From assembly GCF_019083995.1 (NCBI RefSeq), contig NZ_JAHRCU010000025.1, positions 1 to 57,201 on the forward strand: 57,201 nt of DNA, in the 5' to 3' direction. Origin of the DNA: Roseococcus sp. SDR. Its GTDB lineage: Bacteria > Pseudomonadota > Alphaproteobacteria > Acetobacterales > Acetobacteraceae. The notes below the pieces were generated by a model, which did no database searches, had not been told where the DNA came from, and was given only the letters and a program-made list of their open reading frames with translations. Of this stretch, positions 1 through 11,045 are shown one piece after another (within the stretch, counting starts at the first letter, position 1; every line of letters starts with the position of its first letter). The position numbers were made by a program, and so were the translations under genes.

Positions 1-2310
1 GCGCCCACCGCGGCGGCCACGACGGCGCGGGCCGCGATCCTCGCCTTCACCGGGCTCGGCGGCGGGCGTCTCCGCCGCCTCCTCCGCGCTGGCGGGCGCC
101 TCGGCATCGGGCTCGGCCTCGCCCTCACCTTCGGCATCAGCCTCGGCCTCATCGCGCGGCGCCTCGGCCTCGTTCGTCTGGCCCTGCTCGGGCGCACCCC
201 CCTCGCGGCGGCCGCTGCGGCCCCGGCGGCGGCGGCGCGGACGGCGGCTGCGCTCCTCGGCGCTGCCCTCGCTGGCCTCGGCGGCGGTCTCCTCGGCCGT
301 GTCGTCGCCCTGCTCCTCGGGCTCCTCCTCGGCGTAATCCATGCGGAGCGCGGCCGGGCGCTCGCTCACCGGCGCGGGCGGGGTCTTGCTGCGCTCGATG
401 CGCGTCTCGGCGCCGTGCAGCGTGTCATCCGGATCGAAGAGGACGGTGACGCCCCAGCGGCTCTCGATATCGGCGAGCCGGTCGCGCTTCTTGTTCAGCA
501 GATAGAGGGCGGCGGGCGAGTTCACGCGCACCGTGATCTCGGCGGCGCGGCGCTTGGCGCATTCCTCCTCGACCGCGCGCAGCACGGCGAGCGCGCTGCT
601 CTCCAGGCCACGGACGGTGCCGCGGCCCAGGCAATGCGGGCAGGTGACGAAGGTGGTCTCGGCCAGCGAGGGCCGCAGCCGCTGGCGCGACATCTCGAGC
701 AGGCCGAAATGGCTGATGCGGCCCACCTGGATGCGCGCGCGGTCATTGCGCAGCGCATCCTTCATGCGCTTTTCCACCATCGCGTTGTGGCGGTTCGCGT
801 CCATGTCGATGAAGTCGACGACGATGAGGCCGGCGAGGTCGCGCAGGCGAAGCTGGCGGGCGATTTCCTCCGCCGCTTCCAGATTGGTGCGCAGCGCCGT
901 GTCCTCGATGTTCCGCTCGCGCGTCGAGCGGCCGGAGTTCACGTCAATGGCGACCAGCGCCTCGGTCTGGTTGATGACGATATAGCCGCCGGAGCGCAGC
1001 TGCACCGTCGGCTCATGCATCGCATCGAGCTGCGCCTCGGCATTGTAGCGCGAGAAGAGCGGCACGGTGCCGTCGCGATAGGCCTGGATCTTGCGGACAT
1101 GCTCGGGCATGAGCATCCGCATGAATTCGCGGGCCTGGGAATAGGCCTCGTCGCCCTCGACCAGGATCTCGTCCATGTCGCGCGCATAGCCGTCGCGGAT
1201 GGAACGCTTGATGAGGTCGGCTTCCTCATAGATCAGCGCGGGCGCGGTGCTGGCCAGCGTGCGCTCGCGGATGTGGTTCCACAGGCCCAGCAGGTATTCG
1301 CAGTCGCGCCGGATCTCGGGCTTGGGCCGCTGCGCGCCGGCGGTGCGGACGATGAGCGACATGCCGGGCGGCATGTCCAGCTCGTCGATCACCTCCCGGA
1401 GACGACGACGGTCGGAGGAGGAGGTGATCTTGCGGGAGACGCCGCCGCCGCGCGGGCTGTTCGGCATGAGGACGGAGAAGCGGCCGGCGAGCGAGATGTA
1501 GGTGGTGAGTGCGGCGCCCTTGGTGCCGCGCTCCTCCTTCACGACCTGGATGAGGATGATCTGCCGGCGGCGGATCACCTCCTGGATCTTGTAGTTGCGC
1601 AGGAAGCGGGGCGTGGGGCGGCGCTCGCGCATCCGCTCCTCGGTGTCGGCCTCGGTTTCGCCATCGGGGGTGCCGACAAGTTCGGGCGCGGGGGCGGGGG
1701 GTTCGTCGGCCTCGGCTTCGGCGGCGGCGGATTCGGCTTCCTGGGCGGCCTCCTCGGCCCGGGCGGCCTGCTCGGCCTCCAGTTCGGCGGCGAGGTCGGC
1801 CGCGATCTCGGCGGCGGTGGGGGCGACTTCCCCGGCCAGGTCCTCGGGCGCTTCGAGGACGGCGTCGTCCTGCACCTCGCGCGGGTCGGCCTCCTCGGCT
1901 TCCTCGGCGGGGACGGGCTGGCCGGCCTTGGCGGCGGCGGCGGCCCGGGCGGCCTGTGCGGCGGCCTGGGCCTGGGCGCGGCGCTCATCCTCGCGGGCCT
2001 CGGCCTCGGCCTCCTCGCGGGCTTCCTGCTGCTGCGCCTCGATCAGCTTCTGCCGGTCGGCGACGGGGATCTGGTAGTAGTCGGGGTGGATTTCCCCGAA
2101 GGCGAGGAAGCCGTGGCGGTTGCCGCCATACTCCACGAAGGCGGCCTGGAGGCTGGGTTCCACCCGGACCACGCGGGCCAGGTAGATATTGCCCTTCAGG
2201 GGGAGGCGGTTGGCGGCCTCCAGGTCGAATTCATCAACCCGGTGACCATCCATCACGACCACCCGGGTTTCTTCCGGATGGGCCGCGTCGATCAACATGC
2301 GCTTGGTCAT
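1..2310 (-). CDS. rne: Ribonuclease E (3' end cut by window edge)
   Basis: Endoribonuclease of mRNA decay and rRNA/tRNA processing. The start is the ATG at 2310 (MTKRMLIDAAH), the usual family beginning. The S1 domain starts near residue 38 (GNIYLARVVRVEP) and is interrupted at about residues 80-235 by an Ala/Glu-rich low-complexity insertion before it resumes at NYKIQEVIRRRQ. The catalytic part has the metal-binding motif AIDVNSGRS and VVDFIDMD, then the zinc-link cysteines in CPHCLGRG. The tail is acidic with an Arg-rich patch (RRPRRRRGR), as expected for a degradosome scaffold, and runs off the left edge, so its full length is unknown. RNase G is unlikely because of the insertion and the long tail. 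Confidence 0.95.
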   Translation of the reverse strand, partial: MTKRMLIDAAHPEETRVVVMDGHRVDEFDLEAANRLPLKGNIYLARVVRVEPSLQAAFVEYGGNRHGFLAFGEIHPDYYQIPVADRQKLIEAQQQEAREEAEAEAREDERRAQAQAAAQAARAAAAAKAGQPVPAEEAEEADPREVQDDAVLEAPEDLAGEVAPTAAEIAADLAAELEAEQAARAEEAAQEAESAAAEAEADEPPAPAPELVGTPDGETEADTEERMRERRPTPRFLRNYKIQEVIRRRQIILIQVVKEERGTKGAALTTYISLAGRFSVLMPNSPRGGGVSRKITSSSDRRRLREVIDELDMPPGMSLIVRTAGAQRPKPEIRRDCEYLLGLWNHIRERTLASTAPALIYEEADLIKRSIRDGYARDMDEILVEGDEAYSQAREFMRMLMPEHVRKIQAYRDGTVPLFSRYNAEAQLDAMHEPTVQLRSGGYIVINQTEALVAIDVNSGRSTRERNIEDTALRTNLEAAEEIARQLRLRDLAGLIVVDFIDMDANRHNAMVEKRMKDALRNDRARIQVGRISHFGLLEMSRQRLRPSLAETTFVTCPHCLGRGTVRGLESSALAVLRAVEEECAKRRAAEITVRVNSPAALYLLNKKRDRLADIESRWGVTVLFDPDDTLHGAETRIERSKTPPAPVSERPAALRMDYAEEEPEEQGDDTAEETAAEASEGSAEERSRRPRRRRRGRSGRREGGAPEQGQTNEAEAPRDEAEADAEGEGEAEPDAEAPASAEEAAETPAAEPGEGEDRGPRRRGRRGGR

Positions 2311-2918
2311 GCAAGGAACACTCCGCACCGCGGCGGGGACGGGCAGGGCCCGGTTCCGGCCGGCGGCGGAAAAGAGAGAGGGATTCCGGGCGGGGGCCGA
2401 TGGGCGGCGATGTCGGTGACATGCGCTTTCGTCCTCACTCGGGGGCGTGGCGCCCGCTGGAACCTGCGCCCGATGGGGCGTCAGGGGCGGGGCGTCGTGC
2501 CCAATGGCTCCACCCCCACGGATGTGCGCCCTTCACGGGCGGGCGATATCGCGGCAGTCCTGGGGCACGGAGAGGTCGGGGGGACGTCGCGGGCCGGGCT
2601 GCACCGCTGGCGCGCTGGCGAAACCGGCCGGCTGGCCGCCAGGGGCCACCCATGGGGGGTCCGTCCGGCGGGGTTCGGCCAGGGCCGGGCGCGAACCACA
2701 CGCGCCCACGGCCCCTGTTCCGCCCGCAGCACCTATCGCTGGGGCATCTCACCCTACGCGGAATGGGGGGGCCTCACAACCCGCCCGTTACGATATGTCG
2801 CCCGCGGATCGGCTGGAATGGCGGAATATGGCCGCCGGCTGCCCAAGCCCGCGGCACGGAATGCTGGATTTTCGTGCGGATTTTGCTAGAAGGGCGGCGT
2901 CGCGGTGGGGGTCGCGGC
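2311..2918. other. 608-bp divergent intergenic region, rne leader and amiC promoter region
   Basis: This is the only gap over 300 bp. The open frames in it on both strands look like GC-driven shadows with no recognisable domain. It separates divergent rne and amiC and must hold both promoters. A candidate rne promoter is marked at 2751-2779, which would give an untranslated leader of more than 400 nt. I see no repeat or RNA gene here. Confidence 0.5.
2751..2779 (-). promoter_or_regulatory. Candidate rne promoter
   Basis: Reading the minus strand, TTGTGA (2779-2774) and TAGGGT (2756-2751) are 17 nt apart, a plausible sigma70-type pair facing rne. The -10 is a weak match. Confidence 0.3.
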
Positions 2919-3710
2919 ATGATGCAGGGGTTCCATCGCCGTTCCTTTCTCGCGGGGCTTGCCGGGCTTGGCTTGGCAGCGCCCGCACACGCTCAGGTTG
3001 CGCGCGCGCGTCCGCCGCTGCCGCTGGTGGTGCTCGACCCCGGGCATGGCGGGGCCGATCCCGGCGCCATCGGCCCCGGTGGCACGCAGGAGAAGCGCAT
3101 CACTCTGCCGCTCGCCCTCGAATTGAAGCGCCTGCTGGAGCAGGGCGGGCGCTGCCGCGTGGCGATGACCCGCACGCGGGATGTCTTCGTGCCGCTGGCC
3201 CGCCGGGTCGAACTGGCGCGTGAGCGTGAGGCCGCGCTGCTGCTCTCCATCCATGCCGATGCCATGCCGGCGGGCCAGGGGAACGGGCTGCGCGGCGCCT
3301 CGGTCTATACCCTGGCCGAAACGGCGACGGACCCGCTGGCCGCCGCCCTGGCGCGGCGCGAGAACCTGGCCGACCGCGCGGGCGGGCTGCGGCTGCCCTC
3401 GGTCTCGCCCGAGGTGCAGCGCATCCTGCTCAGCCTGATGCGGCAGGAGACGCGGGCGGGCTCGGAGCGGCTGGCGCGGCTGACGGTGAACGCGCTGGAT
3501 GGCGACGTGCCGCTGCTGAACCAGCCGCTGCGCCGCGCGCAATTCGTGGTGCTGAAGGCGCCGGACGTGCCCTCGGCCCTGGTGGAATGCGGGTTTCTCT
3601 CCAACCCGGCGGAGGAGGCGCTGCTGCGCCGGCCGGAGCACCGCGCGCGAATCGCGGGCGCGCTGGCCGAGGCGGTACACGGCTTCCTGGGGCGGCGCGT
3701 CGCGGCCTAG
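2919..3710 (+). CDS. amiC: N-acetylmuramoyl-L-alanine amidase (Amidase_3)
   Basis: Periplasmic zinc amidase that cuts the amide bond between N-acetylmuramic acid and the stem peptide during cell separation. The product of 263 aa begins MMQGFHRRSFLAGLAG: a twin-arginine motif, a hydrophobic stretch and a probable cleavage after AHA. The Amidase_3 motifs are DPGHGGADPGAIG (zinc His), SIHADAM (zinc His) and ALVECGFLSNPAEE (catalytic Glu near the C-terminus). It lacks the N-terminal AMIN domain of longer AmiC proteins, so the symbol is approximate. The start is the first of two adjacent ATGs. The next gene is convergent and ends 6 bp away. Confidence 0.88.
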   Translation: MMQGFHRRSFLAGLAGLGLAAPAHAQVARARPPLPLVVLDPGHGGADPGAIGPGGTQEKRITLPLALELKRLLEQGGRCRVAMTRTRDVFVPLARRVELAREREAALLLSIHADAMPAGQGNGLRGASVYTLAETATDPLAAALARRENLADRAGGLRLPSVSPEVQRILLSLMRQETRAGSERLARLTVNALDGDVPLLNQPLRRAQFVVLKAPDVPSALVECGFLSNPAEEALLRRPEHRARIAGALAEAVHGFLGRRVAA

Positions 3711-3716
3711 GCGCAG

Positions 3717-4826
3717 TCAGCCCCCCGCCAGCACCTGGGCGATGCGCTCGCGCATGGGCTTGGGGCGGAGTTCGGCATCATAGGGCAGGCCGCGCGTCTG
3801 CTGGCCGTCCTGCCGCAGAACGCCGGGTTCGCGGATCAGCCAGGAATCGCGGTCGGTCAGGCCCCAGGTGAGGATGCTGCGGGCGCCGCCCTCGAGCGCC
3901 GCGCGGAGGAATTGCCCGGTGTAGTCGGCCACCGCCGCGTCGCGCTGCTCGATGGTGGGAGCCAGGATGTCGGGCTCGCGCACATCCAGCTCGGTCACGA
4001 GGGTGGCGAGGCCGAGGCCGCGCAGCTCCTGCAGGAAGGCCACGAAGGGCTCGGCCCGGAAAGGCTCGCGCATCTGCAGATGGGCCTGGATGCCGATGGC
4101 ATCCAGCGGGCAGCGGCGGTCGAGCAGGCCGCGCACCACGCGCAGCAGCCGCGCGCGCTTGGTGGCGGCGGCGGGCGTATCGGCCTCGATCCCGTAGTCG
4201 TTCATCGTCAGCCGCAGCGTCGGGTCCACCGAACGGGCGATGCGCAGCGCGCGCTCGGGGTAGGAGGGGCCAAGGGCGGCGAGCCAGGGGGTGGGGCGGA
4301 GGTCGCCATCCGTCGGGTCCGGATGGTCGCTGCCGGGCGGGTTGCTGATGATCTCGTTCAGCACGTCCCAGTCGCGGATGCTCTCGCGCGTTTCGCGGAG
4401 CACGGTGGTGATGTGCTCCTCCATGATGGCATTGGCCTGTTGCGGCCCTTCGGCGATGGCGGGCGCCAGCCAGGCCGGCATGGCGATGTGCCAGATCAGC
4501 GCATGGCCGCGCACGCGCTGGCTGTTCTGCTGGGCGAAGCGCAGGATGGGGCGCAGGTGGGAAAAGTCGAAGCGGCCGCGCTCGGGCTGCAGGGCGTCCC
4601 ACTTGCCCTCCCATTCGGGGACGATGACATCGGCCTCACGCGCGACCAGGGCGGCCAGCGGCGGGTCGCTCTCCAGCACCTGGCCGCGGACGGCGGTGCC
4701 GAAGCTGAGGCCACGGCTGCGGGCGATCTGGCGCAGCGGCTGGGCGGCAAGGGGCTGCGCCTGGCCGGCGGCCGGCAGGGCGGCGGCGAGCGGCGCGGCC
4801 AGCAGGGTGCGGCGGGGCGTGCTCAC
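3717..4826 (-). CDS. Endo-1,4-beta-xylanase, glycoside hydrolase family 10
   Basis: The predicted secreted enzyme (369 aa) would cut internal beta-1,4-xylosidic bonds. A twin-arginine-like signal (STPRRTLLAAPLAAALPAAG) ends near AQAQP. The GH10 barrel shows GHALIWH (residues 107-113), the acid/base WDVLNE with E158, and the nucleophile in VTELDV with E279. No carbohydrate-binding module is visible, so it is single-domain. Its start overlaps the stop of the upstream ferritin-like gene by 4 bp (ATGA), so the two are probably translationally coupled. The biological link between them is not obvious. The family call is firm; the substrate is inferred. Confidence 0.88.
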   Translation of the reverse strand: MSTPRRTLLAAPLAAALPAAGQAQPLAAQPLRQIARSRGLSFGTAVRGQVLESDPPLAALVAREADVIVPEWEGKWDALQPERGRFDFSHLRPILRFAQQNSQRVRGHALIWHIAMPAWLAPAIAEGPQQANAIMEEHITTVLRETRESIRDWDVLNEIISNPPGSDHPDPTDGDLRPTPWLAALGPSYPERALRIARSVDPTLRLTMNDYGIEADTPAAATKRARLLRVVRGLLDRRCPLDAIGIQAHLQMREPFRAEPFVAFLQELRGLGLATLVTELDVREPDILAPTIEQRDAAVADYTGQFLRAALEGGARSILTWGLTDRDSWLIREPGVLRQDGQQTRGLPYDAELRPKPMRERIAQVLAGG

Positions 4827-5674
4827 GCCGCGCGGGCGTAGATGGGCTGCGCCTCCCGGGCCAATTGCTGCCGGAATTTCTCGCGCCGCCAGCAGAGCAG
4901 GCGCCAGGCGCCGCGGGCCGCGAGGTCCGACATGCGGCCGCGCGGCTCGAGGCCGATCGCCTTGAAGATCATGCCCATGCTGCGCTCGATGTGGTGCTGG
5001 CGGTAGTAACCCATCGCGCGGCCCATGTAGCCGGCCGAGCAGCGGGCGTGTTCATAGGCCACGCCCGGCGGGTCATTGCTGCAATGGAAGGCGAAGGCGA
5101 GCTCATCATCCTCCGTCTCGCCGACGCGGCCCAAGGCCACGCGCAGGCGGCGCGGGAAGGAGAGTTTCTCGCGGCCGAGATAGCGCTTCATGTGGTCGTA
5201 GAAGAGCTTGAAGTGGCGGTATTCATCGGCGGCGATGAGGCGGCAGATCTGCTTGAGGACGGGTTCGTCCGAGGCTTCGCCGAGGGCGGTGTAGTAGGAG
5301 GAGGTGCCCGTCTCGACCATGCAGCGGGCGATGAGCTCGCCGGTGCGGGAGCCGCGGATGGAGGCATCGGCCTTCACATCGATCTTGTAGCCCGCGCGGT
5401 AGCGGGCGAAGGATTCCATGTAGTTGAAGCTGGGGTCGGCCAGCATGGCCCAACGGCCCAGCGCATCGCCGTGCTGGTTTTCCTCGACGGCCCAATTGTC
5501 GGCGGCGGCCTGGAAATCGGGGTCGTCATGGAAGACGGATTTGAGGTAGGCCGCGTAGTCGTCGCCATTGCGCTCGACCATGGCGGCGGCCTTCACGAGG
5601 GGGACGACCTCGGGCTCGACCTTGCCGGGGTCGAAGCTATCCCAGGCGATCTGCTCGATATGCCAATGCTTCAT
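4823..5674 (-). CDS. Ferritin-like diiron protein (acyl-ACP desaturase/rubrerythrin-like fold)
   Basis: A 283-aa protein with the spacing of a four-helix diiron site: E34, E65-x2-H68 (EENQHG), E121, and E151-x2-H154 (DEYRHF). The EENxHG and DExRH pattern resembles the soluble acyl-ACP desaturase/ferritin-like superfamily. There is no signal peptide, so it is cytoplasmic. The reaction is unknown; oxidase, desaturase or iron handling are all possible. It is the first gene of a two-gene operon with the GH10 xylanase. The ATG at 5674 (MKHWHIEQIAW) is the only good start seen. Confidence 0.7.
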   Translation of the reverse strand: MKHWHIEQIAWDSFDPGKVEPEVVPLVKAAAMVERNGDDYAAYLKSVFHDDPDFQAAADNWAVEENQHGDALGRWAMLADPSFNYMESFARYRAGYKIDVKADASIRGSRTGELIARCMVETGTSSYYTALGEASDEPVLKQICRLIAADEYRHFKLFYDHMKRYLGREKLSFPRRLRVALGRVGETEDDELAFAFHCSNDPPGVAYEHARCSAGYMGRAMGYYRQHHIERSMGMIFKAIGLEPRGRMSDLAARGAWRLLCWRREKFRQQLAREAQPIYARAA

Positions 5675-5816
5675 CGCTGCGTCGCGGCCTCCATGGGCGA
5701 GACATGCGCGCCCCGAGGGATGAGATCAAGCGGCAGGTGGCGGAAAAGCCACGGGATGTGGCGTGGGGGACGCGGGCCGCGGCACAAACTTCCAATTGTG
5801 GAAACTGCCCCGCGAG

Positions 5817-5923
5817 AATCCGGCCGCACGTGCGGCCGGCGGAATGCTTCAGCATTCCGAAGCCAAGCGCGGCGGAGGCCGCGCGCCCGGCGTCTGAGGG
5901 GCATCGAGGCTTCGCCTCGATGC
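5817..5923 (-). repeat. 3'-UTR structured repeat, copy A (downstream of atpC)
   Basis: This is copy A of a dispersed palindromic family (others at 6393, 13251, 17901 and 28127). On the plus strand it has a CCGGCCGCAC/GTGCGGCCGG palindrome, a GGAATGC/GCATTCC hairpin, the anchor CGAAGCCAAGC, a stem GCGCGGC-GGA-G-GCCGCGC, and the end anchor CCCGGCGTCTGAGGGG. A further hairpin, GCATCGAGGC-TTC-GCCTCGATGC (5901-5923), lies between this end and the atpC stop and may serve as a terminator. Confidence 0.8.
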
Positions 5924-5930
5924 CGTTAAA

Positions 5931-6341
5931 TCACGCCGCTTCGGCGACCTCGCGCATGGCGCGCATGGCGAGCAGCGTGGCCATGGCGGCGTCGCGCTTC
6001 TCGGGCGTGTCCATCGCGGCGGCGTTGTAGGCGGCTTCGGCGGTGGCGATGCGGCGATCGGCCTCGGCCTTGGAGAGTTCGGCCACGGGGGTCGCTTCAT
6101 CGGCCAGGACGGTGACGCGCTCCGGCGTCACTTCGGCGAAGCCGCCGGCCACGAAGAGGCGATCGGTCTCGCGGCCGCCCTCGGTGACGCGGATGGTGCC
6201 GCCGCGGAGTGCGACGATCATCGGCGCATGGCCGGGCAGCACGCCCATCTCGCCCTCGGCGGCGGGAATGACGACCATCTCCACCGGACGGGAGAGCAGG
6301 AGCTTCTCCGGCGAGACGAGTTCAAGCTGAAACGTGGCCAT
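5931..6341 (-). CDS. atpC: F1 ATP synthase epsilon subunit
   Basis: This rotor-stalk subunit couples F1 to F0 and can inhibit ATP hydrolysis. The product is 136 aa, the normal length, with the family motif MGVLPGHAPMI and a helical Ala-rich C-terminus. I take the ATG at 6341 (MATFQLELVSPEKLL) rather than the TTG just before it, since GGGGAAG lies upstream. It is the last gene of the F1 operon but is separated from atpD by 185 bp carrying a structured repeat, unlike the tight packing upstream. Confidence 0.95.
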   Translation of the reverse strand: MATFQLELVSPEKLLLSRPVEMVVIPAAEGEMGVLPGHAPMIVALRGGTIRVTEGGRETDRLFVAGGFAEVTPERVTVLADEATPVAELSKAEADRRIATAEAAYNAAAMDTPEKRDAAMATLLAMRAMREVAEAA

Positions 6342-6392
6342 CAATCTTCCCCGTCAAACGGGGCAGCTGCCAACTGCGCACTGCCCCAGGAG

Positions 6393-6496
6393 GATCCGGC
6401 CGCAAAGCGGCCGGCGCCGCCCAACTGAGTTACCCATCCGCGCGACAGTCGCGCGGCGAAGCCAAGCGGCCGGAGGCCGCGCCCGGCGCCTGAGGG
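6393..6496 (-). repeat. 3'-UTR structured repeat, copy B (between atpD and atpC)
   Basis: The plus strand has ATCCGGCCGC-AAA-GCGGCCGG, then GCCGCCCAAC, a GCGCGAC/GTCGCGC hairpin, the anchor GCGAAGCCAAGC, the stem GCGGCC-GGA-GGCCGC and the end anchor CCCGGCGCCTGAGGGC. It follows the atpD stop by about 30 bp and sits inside the atp operon. Confidence 0.85.
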
Positions 6497-6526
6497 CGCC
6501 AGAAAACAACGATTGAAGAGGCTGCC

Positions 6527-7978
<1,452 letters not shown>

Positions 7979-8851
7979 TCAGACGGCTTCGGCACCGGAG
8001 ATGATCTCGATCAGCTCCTTGGTGATGTTGGCCTGACGTGTCCGGTTGTAGTTCAGCGTGAGCTTGTTGATCATCTCGCCCGCATTGCGCGTGGCGTTGT
8101 CCATGGCGGTCATCTGGCTGCCGTAGAAACCGGCCTGGTTCTCGAGCAGCGCGCGATAGAGCTGGATGGCGAGGTTCTGCGGCAGGATGCGCGCGAGAAT
8201 CTCTTCTTCCGTCGGCTCGAACTCGTAGAGCATGCCGCTGTCGCCCGTCGCTTCCGGCATGGGGGCCGGAATCAGCTGCTGGCCCACGGGGGTCTGGCTG
8301 ATGACGTTCTTGAAGCGGTTGTAGATGAGGGTGCAGACGTCGAACTCGCCCGCCTCCAGCATCTCGCTGATGCGGGAGGTGACCTCCGACGCGTCCTCGA
8401 AGCCGATGCGCTTCTTGTTGGCGAAGCTGTATTCGCCCACGAAGCGGCTGCCGAATTCGCGCTTGAGGTAGACGGCGCCCTTGCGGCCGACGGTGATGAT
8501 CTTCACCGTCTTGCCCTCGGCCTCCAGCGCACGCACCGTGGTGCGGGTGAAGCGGCCGACATTGGTGTTGAAGCCGCCGCAAAGGCCGCGCTCGGCCGTG
8601 ACGACGACCAACAGGTGGACCTTGTCCGCGCCGGTGCCGACGAGCAGCTTCGGCGCATCCGGCGAGCCGGCAACGGAAGCGCCGAGCGAGGCCAGCATGC
8701 GCTCCATGCGCTCGGCGTAAGGACGGGCGGCCTCGGCCTGGGTCTGCGCGCGGCGCAGCTTGGCGGCGGCCACCATCTTCATGGCCTGCGTGATCTTCCG
8801 CGTGGATTTCACGCTGTTGATCCGCAGGCGCAGGCTTTTCAACGTGGCCAT
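7979..8851 (-). CDS. atpG: F1 ATP synthase gamma subunit
   Basis: Central shaft of F1, turning inside the alpha3beta3 ring. At 290 aa it is normal length. The conserved N-terminal helix is [20 protein letters not shown], and the C-terminal signature region reads [20 protein letters not shown]. The ATG is at 8851 (MATLKSLRL). The 9-bp gap from atpA and the 24-bp gap to atpD fit one transcript. Confidence 0.97.
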   Translation of the reverse strand: MATLKSLRLRINSVKSTRKITQAMKMVAAAKLRRAQTQAEAARPYAERMERMLASLGASVAGSPDAPKLLVGTGADKVHLLVVVTAERGLCGGFNTNVGRFTRTTVRALEAEGKTVKIITVGRKGAVYLKREFGSRFVGEYSFANKKRIGFEDASEVTSRISEMLEAGEFDVCTLIYNRFKNVISQTPVGQQLIPAPMPEATGDSGMLYEFEPTEEEILARILPQNLAIQLYRALLENQAGFYGSQMTAMDNATRNAGEMINKLTLNYNRTRQANITKELIEIISGAEAV

Positions 8852-8860
8852 GTCAGTGGC

Positions 8861-10393
8861 TCAGCCGAAGGTCTTCACGAAGCCGTCGAGGAAGGCCACC
8901 AGCTTCGCTTCCGTGTCCTTCTTGATCTCGCGGTCGTTGCGGATGCTGGCCACGATGTCGGGCGCGGTCGCCTTCAGCTCGGAGAGCAGACGGCCTTCGA
9001 ACTCGCCCACCTTGTTCAGCGGCAGCTTGTCGAGATAGCCGCGCGTGCCGGCGAAGATGGCGATCACCTGCTCCTCGACCGGAACCGGCTTGAACTGCGG
9101 CTGCTTCAGCAGCTCGGTCAGGCGGGCGCCGCGGTTCAGCAGGGCCTGGGTGGAGGCGTCGAGGTCCGAGGAGAACTGGGCGAAGGCGGCCATCTCGCGG
9201 TACTGCGCCAGCTCCAGCTTGATCTTGCCGGCCACCTGCTTCATCGCCTTGATCTGCGCGGCGGAACCGACGCGGCTGACCGAGAGCCCGACGTTCACGG
9301 CGGGGCGGATGCCCTTGAAGAAGAGCTCCGTCTCCAGGAAGATCTGGCCGTCCGTGATCGAAATCACGTTGGTCGGAATGTAGGCCGAGACGTCACCGGC
9401 CTGGGTCTCGATGACCGGCAGCGCGGTGAGCGAGCCGTTGCCGGCCTCATCGCCCATCTTCGCCGCACGCTCGAGCAAGCGGGAGTGCAGGTAGAACACG
9501 TCGCCCGGATAGGCCTCGCGGCCCGGCGGACGGCGCAGCAGCAGCGACATCTGGCGGTAGGCGACGGCCTGCTTGGACAGGTCGTCGTAGAAGATGACCG
9601 CGTGCATGCCGTTGTCGCGGAAGAACTCGCCCATGGCGCAGCCGGTGTAGGGCGCCAGGAACTGCATCGGCGCCGGGTCGGAGGCGGTGGCGGCGACGAT
9701 GATGGAGTATTCGAGGGCGCCCTGCTCTTCCAGCGTCTTCACGAGCTGGGCGACGGTGGAGCGCTTCTGACCGACCGCGACGTAGATGCAGTAGAGCTTC
9801 TTGCTCTCGTCATCGCCGGCGTTGATGGTCTTCTGGTTGATGATGGTGTCCACGATGACGGCGGTCTTGCCGGTCTGGCGGTCACCGATGATCAGCTCGC
9901 GCTGGCCACGGCCGATGGGGATCAGGGCGTCAATCGCCTTGATGCCGGTCTGCATCGGCTCATGCACGGACTTGCGGGGGATGATGCCCGGGGCCTTCAG
10001 CTCGGCGCGCTGGCGCGTCACATCGGTGAGCGGGCCCTTGCCGTCGATCGGGTTGCCGAGGCCATCCACGACGCGACCCAGCAGGCCCTTGCCGACGGGC
10101 ACGTCCACGATGGCGCCGGTGCGGCTGACCGTGTCGCCCTCACGCACCGAGAGGTCGGAGCCGAAGATCACGACGCCGACATTGTCGGTCTCGAGGTTCA
10201 GGGCCATGCCCTTCACGCCGGAGGCGGGGAAATCCACCAGCTCGCCGGCCATCACGTTCTGCAGGCCATAGACGCGGGCGATGCCGTCACCCACCGTCAG
10301 CACGGTGCCGACCTCGGCAACGTTCGCGGAAGCGTCGAAGCTCGCGATCTGCTGCTTCAGGATTTCGGAAATTTCGGCCGGACGGATTTCCAT
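8861..10393 (-). CDS. atpA: F1 ATP synthase alpha subunit
   Basis: Non-catalytic nucleotide-binding subunit of F1, 510 aa and full length. It has the Walker A motif GDRQTGKT, the signature [17 protein letters not shown] and the N-terminal [16 protein letters not shown]. The stop of atpH is one base upstream of the ATG at 10393, implying coupling. It lies between atpH and atpG in the usual order. Confidence 0.98.
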   Translation of the reverse strand: MEIRPAEISEILKQQIASFDASANVAEVGTVLTVGDGIARVYGLQNVMAGELVDFPASGVKGMALNLETDNVGVVIFGSDLSVREGDTVSRTGAIVDVPVGKGLLGRVVDGLGNPIDGKGPLTDVTRQRAELKAPGIIPRKSVHEPMQTGIKAIDALIPIGRGQRELIIGDRQTGKTAVIVDTIINQKTINAGDDESKKLYCIYVAVGQKRSTVAQLVKTLEEQGALEYSIIVAATASDPAPMQFLAPYTGCAMGEFFRDNGMHAVIFYDDLSKQAVAYRQMSLLLRRPPGREAYPGDVFYLHSRLLERAAKMGDEAGNGSLTALPVIETQAGDVSAYIPTNVISITDGQIFLETELFFKGIRPAVNVGLSVSRVGSAAQIKAMKQVAGKIKLELAQYREMAAFAQFSSDLDASTQALLNRGARLTELLKQPQFKPVPVEEQVIAIFAGTRGYLDKLPLNKVGEFEGRLLSELKATAPDIVASIRNDREIKKDTEAKLVAFLDGFVKTFG

Positions 10394-10394
10394 C

Positions 10395-10985
10395 TCAGGC
10401 GGCTCCCTTCATGGCATATTGCAAACGCTGCAGTTTCGACTTGAGGCTGTTGTCGTAGAGCCGCGATCCGATGCGGACGATGAGCCCGCCCAGGATGCTG
10501 CTGTCCACGGTCTCGGCCAGCTTGACGCCCGAGAAACCGGCCTCGGTCAGGCGCGCGGTGATCTGCGCGCGCTGCGTGTCGGTCAGCGGGAAAGCGGTGG
10601 TGACGGCGGCGACCTGCTGGCCCCGGCGCTCGGCGAGCTTGGCGCCGAAGGCGGTGGCGACGGCCGGGAACTGGCTGAGGCGGCGATTGGCGATGAGCAC
10701 GCCCATCAGCTTGCGCACCTCGGCGCCGATGCCGGCCTTCTCGATGATGGCGAAGACGGTCGCCTGCTGGACGGCGGCGCCGTTGCGCGGATCGGCCAGG
10801 AAGGCGCGGAAATCGGCATCGTTCTGCCAGAGGGAAAGCAGGCCCTCCACGTCGGCGGCGATGCGGTCCACGGCAGACGGGTCGCTCGCGCGCGCATCAT
10901 CGGCGATGCTGAGGAGGGCGAGCGCGTAACGCTCGGCAACTCCACCGGTCTGGTGGGCGTTCAAGGAAATGGTTTCGGCAGCCAC
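10395..10985 (-). CDS. atpH: F1 ATP synthase delta subunit
   Basis: Stator subunit joining F1 to the peripheral stalk. The protein begins [29 protein letters not shown], where AERYALALL is the family start, and ends with the conserved [24 protein letters not shown] place the start at the GTG at 10985 (196 aa). A TTG at 11036 would add about 17 residues with no family likeness. It is the first gene of the F1 operon; F0 genes are not in the window. Confidence 0.93.
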   Translation of the reverse strand: MAAETISLNAHQTGGVAERYALALLSIADDARASDPSAVDRIAADVEGLLSLWQNDADFRAFLADPRNGAAVQQATVFAIIEKAGIGAEVRKLMGVLIANRRLSQFPAVATAFGAKLAERRGQQVAAVTTAFPLTDTQRAQITARLTEAGFSGVKLAETVDSSILGGLIVRIGSRLYDNSLKSKLQRLQYAMKGAA

Positions 10986-11045
10986 CTGGGGTCCCGGTCC
11001 TGTTCCTGGGGTTAGCCGCCAAGAGCATCCTGGCAAGGCGAGGGC

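Noticed and set aside
415-2889. 824-codon open frame on the plus strand
   Set aside because: It is antisense to rne in GC-rich DNA, low in complexity and Gly/Ala/Arg-rich, with no domain. The minus-strand RNase E motifs are unambiguous.
8615-10444. 609-codon plus-strand open frame
   Set aside because: It runs opposite the clearly conserved atpA and atpG genes and is a shadow of their codon pattern.
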